Source: an uncultured Eubacteriales bacterium
GTDB lineage: Bacteria > Bacillota > Clostridia > Oscillospirales > Acutalibacteraceae
DNA: 10,578 nucleotides
Direction of reading: 5' to 3'
Assembly: GCA_934726435.1 (NCBI GenBank)
Contig: CAKVDR010000019.1
Coordinates: 1-10,578 of the forward strand
A program made the position numbers and the translations under genes. Under the pieces are notes generated by a model. That model ran no database searches. It was not told the origin of the DNA and was given only the letters and a program-made list of their open reading frames with translations. Of the stretch, positions 7,029 to 10,578 are shown piece after piece; within the stretch, counting starts at the first letter, position 1, and each line of letters opens with the position of its first letter.

Positions 7029-7057
7029 ATTTTATATAAACAATATAACATTGTCAA
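7029..7057 (-). promoter_or_regulatory. Promoter of the 6980-4991 minus-strand operon
   Basis: On the minus strand a perfect TTGACA (7052-7057) is followed after 17 bases by TAAAAT (7029-7034). TATAAA at a 15-base spacing is a less good alternative -10. It leaves a leader of about 40 bases. Confidence 0.7.
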
Positions 7058-7358
7058 ATAGCATTTATATGTTTCGTTACTTTATAATAATTACTTTTTA
7101 ATATTTAGCAATAATAAGTGCAATTTCATGATGAATTTTTAGAATTCAACATGCGAAACTAAGAAATTTAAAGCAAAAATAAAAAGCTCCAATAAAAACT
7201 AAGAACTTACACAAATAAAAATAGCCCAGAATATCACCAAGCAGAAATATTGAATCGTGGTACGAGGTTTCATAAGGAGCATAGTTAATAGTGCATAAGC
7301 TTACATGCAGATACTCAGCAAGTTGATATATTATTTGACTTTTATATAGATTTGTTTT
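7058..7358 (-). other. AT-rich intergenic stretch without a visible gene
   Basis: About 300 bases between the DUF6794-like gene and the promoter of the next operon. The longest minus-strand start-to-stop frame of note (ATG 7273, 24 residues, hydrophobic) has no Shine-Dalgarno. A weak palindrome surrounds AAGCTT at 7291-7310 without a U-tract. No clear terminator for the 7359-7919 gene was found. Confidence 0.4.
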
Positions 7359-7919
7359 TTATAAGATATTACACCTCGTTGGCCAGCCCTCCTTAAGAAA
7401 GCTAATCGGAATACCTGTTTCCATACTTTCTCTCAGCTTCTGTTTTGTTAAACTCGATTCTTTAAATACATAATGCCAATTGTTAAACCAATAGTCTATT
7501 ACTAAATCTTCAATACTTGTTACAATTTCATCATTCAAGTAATGATTATAATACTGAAGTACCACACTGGTCATTACAACATGCGCGACACCCCAATGGT
7601 CAGCACCATGTTCTAAAAGTAGTTTTGCTAATTCGGTTTCTTTATATTTGTTTGTGTCGCTTTCATATGAACACAACCAATTCAGCGTTATCATTTTTCC
7701 AAGTTGTGTGGGTAAAACCTCGCTAATAAATTCGCTCCAGTTCTCATTTGTAGTTTGTCTTATTTTATCTTTTTCTTCCGGACTGCAAATTTTATCAAGT
7801 TCTATGCAGCATTCTTCCAAATTTTTTGGATTGTTGGCAAAAACATTTACTGAAAAACCGGAAGCAAGAATTAAACCTAAGCTTAGCAATGTTGATAAAA
7901 CTTTTTTTAATAGTTTCAT
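7359..7919 (-). CDS. Secreted DUF6794-like protein
   Basis: A 186-residue protein with a Sec signal peptide (KK at 5-6, hydrophobic core 9-26, cleavage probably after VFA at 26-28). The mature N-terminus, NPKNLEECCIELDKICSPEE, followed by a helical stretch and LGKMITLNWLCSYES, then LAKLLLEHGADHWGVAHVV and YYNHYLNDEI, fits DUF6794: a conserved LEECIxxLDKxLSPEDK start, a LGxxIRNNWG-like core and an ending in YxRYLNG. Here the central WG and glycine positions are altered and about 50 extra C-terminal residues are present (YWFNNWHYVF and onward), so it is a divergent member. The family has no established function. GGAGG precedes ATG 7919 at a normal distance and a consensus promoter lies at 7965-7993, so it is probably monocistronic. 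Confidence 0.75.
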   Translation of the reverse strand: MKLLKKVLSTLLSLGLILASGFSVNVFANNPKNLEECCIELDKICSPEEKDKIRQTTNENWSEFISEVLPTQLGKMITLNWLCSYESDTNKYKETELAKLLLEHGADHWGVAHVVMTSVVLQYYNHYLNDEIVTSIEDLVIDYWFNNWHYVFKESSLTKQKLRESMETGIPISFLKEGWPTRCNIL

Positions 7920-7964
7920 ATTACAGCCTCCACTTATGTTGTAATATTTTGTATAATTAATAAT

Positions 7965-7993
7965 ATTATAACATTATAAAAATCGTTTTTCAA
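7965..7993 (-). promoter_or_regulatory. Promoter of the DUF6794-like gene
   Basis: On the minus strand TTGAAA (7988-7993), a 17-base spacer and a perfect TATAAT (7965-7970) lie about 45 bases before ATG 7919. Confidence 0.8.
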
Positions 7994-8004
7994 TATTATC
8001 GTAT

Positions 8005-8039
8005 CATAAAAATAAAGACTTCCGGAAATACCGAAAGCC
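8005..8039 (-). terminator. Intrinsic terminator of the tRNA-Arg gene
   Basis: In minus-strand RNA GGCUUUCGG (8039-8031) pairs with CCGGAAGUC (8025-8017), a 9-bp stem with two G:U pairs and a 5-base loop, followed by UUUAUUUUUAUG. It lies 26 bases behind the tRNA 3' end and separates it from the DUF6794-like gene. Confidence 0.85.
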
Positions 8040-8065
8040 TACCACATAAAAATTGATTTTAGTTA

Positions 8066-8142
8066 TGGTACGCCCGGAGGGATTCGAACCCCCGACCTTT
8101 TGGTTCGTAGCCAAACACTCTATCCAGCTGAGCTACGGGCGC
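8066..8142 (-). tRNA. tRNA-Arg(ACG) with encoded CCA
   Basis: The cloverleaf is read directly on the minus strand. The acceptor GCGCCCG pairs with CGGGCGT (first pair G:U). The D-arm follows as AGCTCAGCTGGATAGAG. The anticodon stem TTTGG/CCAAA encloses the loop CTACGAA with anticodon ACG (8108-8106). The T-arm GGGGGTTCGAATCCC is typical, then discriminator A and encoded CCA (8068-8066). A34 would be expected to become inosine through TadA to read CGU, CGC and CGA. It has its own promoter (8160-8189) and terminator (8005-8039), so it is a single-gene unit. Confidence 0.97.
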
Positions 8143-8159
8143 ACAACTTAACTGTTTAG

Positions 8160-8189
8160 ATTTTATCACATTTTAATCCATAAAGTCAA
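8160..8189 (-). promoter_or_regulatory. Promoter of the tRNA-Arg gene
   Basis: On the minus strand TTGACT (8184-8189) and TAAAAT (8160-8165) are 18 bases apart, ending 17 bases before the first base of the tRNA. Confidence 0.7.
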
Positions 8190-8258
8190 GGGCAAATGCA
8201 AAATTAATTAATATTTTTTCAAAATTCACGTTAAAACCTAAAAACAAGAATTAAGAAC

Positions 8259-8287
8259 TTGACCAAATTGTTAATTAATGATATAAT
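8259..8287 (+). promoter_or_regulatory. Promoter of the rpsF-ssb-rpsR operon
   Basis: TTGACC (8259-8264), a 17-base spacer and a perfect TATAAT (8282-8287). This gives a leader of about 70 bases before rpsF. Confidence 0.85.
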
Positions 8288-8309
8288 AATGTAGGTTTTT
8301 TAACCGATC

Positions 8310-8345
8310 CTTACCTCACGGCTAGGTTGCTTGTGAGGGCTTAAG
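8310..8345 (+). promoter_or_regulatory. rpsF leader hairpin, possible S6:S18 autoregulatory site
   Basis: CTTA-CCTCAC (8310-8319) pairs with GTGAGG (8333-8338) and TAAG (8342-8345), leaving a 3-base bulge (GCT) on the 3' side and a 13-base loop. A long-lived bulged hairpin directly before the rpsF Shine-Dalgarno (AAGGAGG, 8351-8357) is where the S6:S18 complex is known to repress its own operon in several bacteria. The conserved CCG of that motif could not be placed with certainty, so the identity is a proposal. Confidence 0.55.
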
Positions 8346-8366
8346 TCCAAAAGGAGGTGCTACAAG

Positions 8367-8657
8367 ATGAGCCAAATTAAAAATCTTTACGAGTTTGTTT
8401 TAGTTGTTTCAGTTAAAGTTGGAGAAAATCCTGAAGAACTCATCGGAAAATTCCAGTCTTTAATCGAATCAAAAGCTGAACTTACAAATGTAAACAAATG
8501 GGGAAGAAAAAAACTCGCTTACCCTATCCGTAAAGAGCCTGAAGGAGAATACGTTGTTTTTGATTTCAAAAGTACTTCGGAATTCCCGAAAGAACTCGAC
8601 CGTATTTGCCAGATTACAGAAGGCGTTTTAAGATCAATGATCGTAAAAAAATCATAG
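8367..8657 (+). CDS. rpsF: 30S ribosomal protein bS6
   Basis: Primary-to-secondary binding protein of the 30S platform, which pairs with bS18 against 16S rRNA. Its 96 residues are the normal length. The S6 pattern is complete: YEFVLVVSV in the first strand, the helix ENPEELIGKFQSLIES, then VNKWGRKKLAYPIRKEPEGEY, the most conserved part, and the C-terminal RICQITEGVLRSMIVKK. The ATG at 8367 has a near-perfect Shine-Dalgarno, AAGGAGGTG, nine to ten bases before it. It is the first gene of the operon with ssb 19 bases downstream and rpsR beyond, the standard bacterial order, and its leader may bind the S6:S18 complex. Confidence 0.98.
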   Translation: MSQIKNLYEFVLVVSVKVGENPEELIGKFQSLIESKAELTNVNKWGRKKLAYPIRKEPEGEYVVFDFKSTSEFPKELDRICQITEGVLRSMIVKKS

Positions 8658-8676
8658 TAGGAGGATGTGAAAAGAG

Positions 8677-9126
8677 ATGTTAAATGTTGCAGTCTTAATG
8701 GGAAGATTAGTAGCAGATCCAGAACTAAAACACACTCCGAACGACATAGCGGTTACACGCTTCACAATTGCAGTTAACAGGAATTACGGCAAAACAGCTG
8801 AAGAAAGAAAAACAGATTTCATTGACGTTGTTGCATGGCGTGGAACGGCTGAATTCATTTGCAAATACTTCAAAAAAGGTCAATTGATAGCTGTTGATGG
8901 TTCAATTCAAACCGGAAGCTATCAAGACAAAGACGGTATAAAACGCAAAACGTTTGAAATCGTTGCAAATAATGTAAACTTTGCGGAGTCCAAAAGAGAT
9001 TCGTCGCAATCTTCTTACGATAATACATCTACTATAGCTAAAAAAGAAGCAGATTTTTCTGAATTTAGCAGCGGAAGCAATGATGATTTCCAAACAATTG
9101 AATCAGACGAAGATCTTCCGTTTTAA
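8677..9126 (+). CDS. ssb: Single-stranded DNA-binding protein
   Basis: Binds single-stranded DNA during replication, recombination and repair and recruits partner enzymes. Residues 1-105 are the OB fold: MLNVAVLMGRLVADPEL at the start, VTRFTIAVNR, DFIDVVAWRGTAEFICKYFK with the base-stacking W54, and GSIQTGSYQDKDGIKR followed by FEIVANNV. A flexible Ser/Asn-rich linker (about 107-143) leads to the acidic tip DEDLPF that docks SSB partners. The length of 149 residues is ordinary for Bacillota. AGGAGG at 8659-8664 stands 12 bases before ATG 8677, with a further purine stretch closer in. It lies between rpsF and rpsR, as in most bacteria, and is co-transcribed with them. Confidence 0.98.
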   Translation: MLNVAVLMGRLVADPELKHTPNDIAVTRFTIAVNRNYGKTAEERKTDFIDVVAWRGTAEFICKYFKKGQLIAVDGSIQTGSYQDKDGIKRKTFEIVANNVNFAESKRDSSQSSYDNTSTIAKKEADFSEFSSGSNDDFQTIESDEDLPF

Positions 9127-9149
9127 TTATCAAAGAATTTAATTTACAT

Positions 9150-9177
9150 TTGCAAAGCCTTCGTTCGGGGTATGCAA
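9150..9177 (+). promoter_or_regulatory. Hairpin in front of the rpsR ribosome-binding site
   Basis: TTGCA (9150-9154) pairs with TGCAA (9173-9177). Inside, CCTT and GGGG can pair through two G:U pairs around CGTTC. It ends seven bases before the GGGGTG Shine-Dalgarno of rpsR. The stem is weak and no U-tract follows, so it may adjust rpsR translation or mRNA processing, or be chance. Confidence 0.35.
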
Positions 9178-9184
9178 TAAAAAA

Positions 9185-9190
9185 GGGGTG
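9185..9190 (+). promoter_or_regulatory. Shine-Dalgarno site deciding the rpsR start
   Basis: GGGGTG within AAAAAGGGGTGAAA stands six bases before TTG 9197. The GTG inside it (9188) is in frame but would have no ribosome-binding site of its own, so TTG 9197 is the likelier start. Confidence 0.6.
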
Positions 9191-9196
9191 AAAAAT

Positions 9197-9457
9197 TTGG
9201 TAGAAAAAACTGAAAAAACAGAAAGACGCGAACCAAGAAATCGCAGAATGAGAAAAAAAGTTTGCAACTTTTGCGTTGATAAAAATTGCACAGGTATTGA
9301 TTATAAAGAATACGGCAAATTAAGACGTTACATTTCTGAAAGAGCAAAGATACTCCCCCGTCGCATTACGGGAACTTGCGCAGAACACCAACGTCAGCTC
9401 ACAAGAGCTATTAAACGTGCTCGTTACCTCGCATTATTACCATATACACACGATTAA
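9197..9457 (+). CDS. rpsR: 30S ribosomal protein bS18, zinc-ribbon form
   Basis: Partner of bS6 on the 30S platform. Counted from TTG 9197 the protein has 86 residues, starting [22 protein letters not shown] three codons upstream (9188) is in frame but forms part of the Shine-Dalgarno. The diagnostic core is [20 protein letters not shown] followed by [20 protein letters not shown] and [10 protein letters not shown]. Cysteines in VCNFC (C23, C26), with C31 and then C61 and H64 in GTCAEH, show the metal-binding C+ form of the family rather than the cysteine-less form that many bacteria use. It is the last gene before the terminator at 9464-9500, which closes the rpsF-ssb-rpsR unit. Confidence 0.97.
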   Translation: MVEKTEKTERREPRNRRMRKKVCNFCVDKNCTGIDYKEYGKLRRYISERAKILPRRITGTCAEHQRQLTRAIKRARYLALLPYTHD

Positions 9458-9463
9458 TAGAAT

Positions 9464-9500
9464 ACCCTCTCAATCAGACTGAGAGGGTAAATTTTTCTTT
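9464..9500 (+). terminator. Strong intrinsic terminator after rpsR
   Basis: ACCCTCTCA (9464-9472) and TGAGAGGGT (9480-9488) form a perfect 9-bp stem with a 7-base loop, followed by AAATTTTTCTTT. The U-tract runs straight into the Shine-Dalgarno of trpS. Confidence 0.9.
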
Positions 9501-9505
9501 AAAAA

Positions 9506-9509
9506 GGAG
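9506..9509 (+). promoter_or_regulatory. Shine-Dalgarno site deciding the trpS start
   Basis: GGAG lies eight bases before GTG 9518 but only two bases before ATG 9512. Ribosomes need more room than two bases, so GTG 9518 is preferred. Confidence 0.7.
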
Positions 9510-9517
9510 AAATGGAC

Positions 9518-10534
9518 GTGAAAGAAATAATATTAACCGGTGACAGACCGACCGGAAAACTTCATCTAGGACATTACATTGGTTCGCTCAAAAACCGCGT
9601 AGAACTACAAGATAAATACGACCAATATATAATGATAGCCGATGTTCAAGCTTTGACTGACAATGCAGAAAACCCAAAAAAAGTAAGGGACAATGTAAAA
9701 GAATTGTTGCTCGATTATCTTTCAGTCGGAATTGACCCTCAAAAGACTACTATCTGCATTCAATCGATGATTCCTGCAATTGCTGAATTAACTATTTTCT
9801 ATTTAAATTTAGTAACCGTTGCGAGATTAGAGCGCAATCCGACCGTAAAAAATGAATTGAAACAGAAAAATTTCAGCGGAGGGATTCCAGCTGGATTCTT
9901 AACCTACCCTGTGAGCCAAGCCGCAGACATAACAGCCTTCGGAGCGCACTATGTTCCAGCCGGAGAAGATCAATCACCAATGATAGAACAAACATGCGAA
10001 ATCGTGAGAAAGTTCAATTCAATTTACGGTGAAACTTTAACCGAGCCAAAAATAATACTTTCAAAAACCCCAAGACTAGTGGGAACTGACGGTAAAAATA
10101 AAATGAGCAAATCGCTTGGAAACACAATTTACCTTTCTGACGATGAAAATGAAATCGAAAGAAAAGTAATGTCAATGTTCACAGATCCGAATCATTTGAA
10201 AATAAGTGACCCAGGAAATACAAAAAATAATCCTGTATTCGCCTACCTTGATGCATTTGGAGAAGATAAAGAAAAAATCTCAGCAATGAAAGCTCACTAC
10301 GAAAAAGGCGGTTTGGGAGATGTAACGGTAAAAAAATATTTAAATGAAGTTTTGCAAAATATGTTAAAACCCATCAGAGAAAAAAGAAAAGAACTAGAAA
10401 ATAACATGAATTATATATACAAAATTGCCTATGAAGGAACTGAAAAAGCAAGAAAAATAACAAATCAAACACTTAAAAAGGTAAAAGGACATATGGAAAT
10501 CGGATATGAAGAGATAAAAGAAGCCGCACAATAA
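9518..10534 (+). CDS. trpS: Tryptophanyl-tRNA synthetase
   Basis: Class I synthetase that charges tRNA-Trp with tryptophan using ATP. The protein has 338 residues from GTG 9518, giving the expected N-terminus [20 protein letters not shown] with HIGH variant HLGH at 16-19. [11 protein letters not shown] contains the KMSKS loop at 195-199. [31 protein letters not shown] and [13 protein letters not shown] mark the subtype found in streptococci, lactobacilli and many clostridia rather than the E. coli/B. subtilis subtype. ATG 9512 is in frame but sits two bases from the Shine-Dalgarno. No T-box leader precedes it; only 54 bases, mostly terminator, separate it from rpsR. Expression probably relies on readthrough or on a promoter within rpsR. 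The stop codon lies in the loop of a hairpin at 10522-10543. Confidence 0.97.
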   Translation: MKEIILTGDRPTGKLHLGHYIGSLKNRVELQDKYDQYIMIADVQALTDNAENPKKVRDNVKELLLDYLSVGIDPQKTTICIQSMIPAIAELTIFYLNLVTVARLERNPTVKNELKQKNFSGGIPAGFLTYPVSQAADITAFGAHYVPAGEDQSPMIEQTCEIVRKFNSIYGETLTEPKIILSKTPRLVGTDGKNKMSKSLGNTIYLSDDENEIERKVMSMFTDPNHLKISDPGNTKNNPVFAYLDAFGEDKEKISAMKAHYEKGGLGDVTVKKYLNEVLQNMLKPIREKRKELENNMNYIYKIAYEGTEKARKITNQTLKKVKGHMEIGYEEIKEAAQ

Positions 10535-10543
10535 AGTGCGGCT
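10522..10543 (-). terminator. Hairpin over the trpS stop codon, terminator-like on the minus strand
   Basis: AGCCGCAC (10522-10529) and GTGCGGCT (10536-10543) form a perfect 8-bp stem whose loop AATAAA contains the trpS stop. On the plus strand it is followed by A-rich sequence, so it is no terminator there. On the minus strand it is followed by UCUUUUAUCU, so it may end a convergent gene beyond the window. Confidence 0.6.
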
Positions 10544-10578
10544 AAAAAAAGAGAAAATAAAAAATAAGAATAGAATAA

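Noticed and set aside
7199..7273. Short minus-strand frame of 24 hydrophobic residues (ATG 7273)
   Set aside because: No Shine-Dalgarno; the bases before the ATG are CTCCTT, the opposite of one, and nothing similar continues downstream.
7648..7944. Plus-strand open frame antisense to the DUF6794-like gene
   Set aside because: No ribosome-binding site or promoter; the minus-strand gene has signal peptide, promoter and family pattern.
9458..9517. T-box or trp-codon leader before trpS
   Set aside because: Only 54 bases separate rpsR and trpS; there is a plain terminator, no specifier loop or T-box sequence and no leader peptide.
1..10578. CRISPR array, insertion sequence or phage genes
   Set aside because: No regularly spaced repeats, transposase, integrase or terminal inverted repeats were seen on either strand.

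Overview
The window is AT-rich (roughly one third GC by eye), with TTG and GTG starts beside ATG, strong purine-rich Shine-Dalgarno sites and TTGACA/TATAAT-type promoters. With a SipW-type signal peptidase, a secreted protein carrying a SipW-class signal peptide, DUF5305, DUF4825 and DUF6794-like proteins, and a TrpRS of the type seen in streptococci and clostridia, this points to a low-GC Bacillota, most likely class Clostridia. The species cannot be fixed from the window.

Left part, minus strand (1-3398): a promoter at 3370-3398 drives a TasA/camelysin-like secreted protein (2552-3316). After a 326-base gap with hairpins comes a SipW-type, Ser-His-Asp signal peptidase with an unusually long polytopic N-terminus (1029-2225). 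A DUF5305 membrane protein (1-1010, cut by the window edge) follows 18 bases later. This reads as a module that makes, processes and assembles an extracellular fibre or surface protein. A divergent promoter at 3579-3607 drives an unrecognised secreted protein with a Pro/Ser/Thr/Gln-rich half (3650-4888), ended by a terminator that could work in both directions.

Middle part, minus strand (4991-7993): a second operon starts at a promoter at 7029-7057. It encodes a signal-peptide protein with a C-terminal membrane anchor and a weak resemblance to Ras-like GTPases lacking a P-loop (5895-6980), then a membrane-anchored DUF4825 protein (5385-5876), then the frameshifted remains of a small exported protein (about 4991-5376). 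A separate gene for a small secreted DUF6794-like protein (7359-7919) has its own promoter. A tRNA-Arg(ACG) gene with promoter, encoded CCA and terminator lies at 8005-8189.

Right part, plus strand (8259-10534): a housekeeping operon with a consensus promoter, a 5' leader hairpin that may be the S6:S18 autoregulatory site, rpsF, ssb, rpsR (zinc-ribbon form), a strong intrinsic terminator, and then trpS starting directly behind that terminator.

The main contrast is between the conserved rpsF-ssb-rpsR-trpS block and the roughly 8 kb beside it, where every protein gene carries an export signal, is a membrane protein or processes exported proteins, and where at least one gene is decaying.
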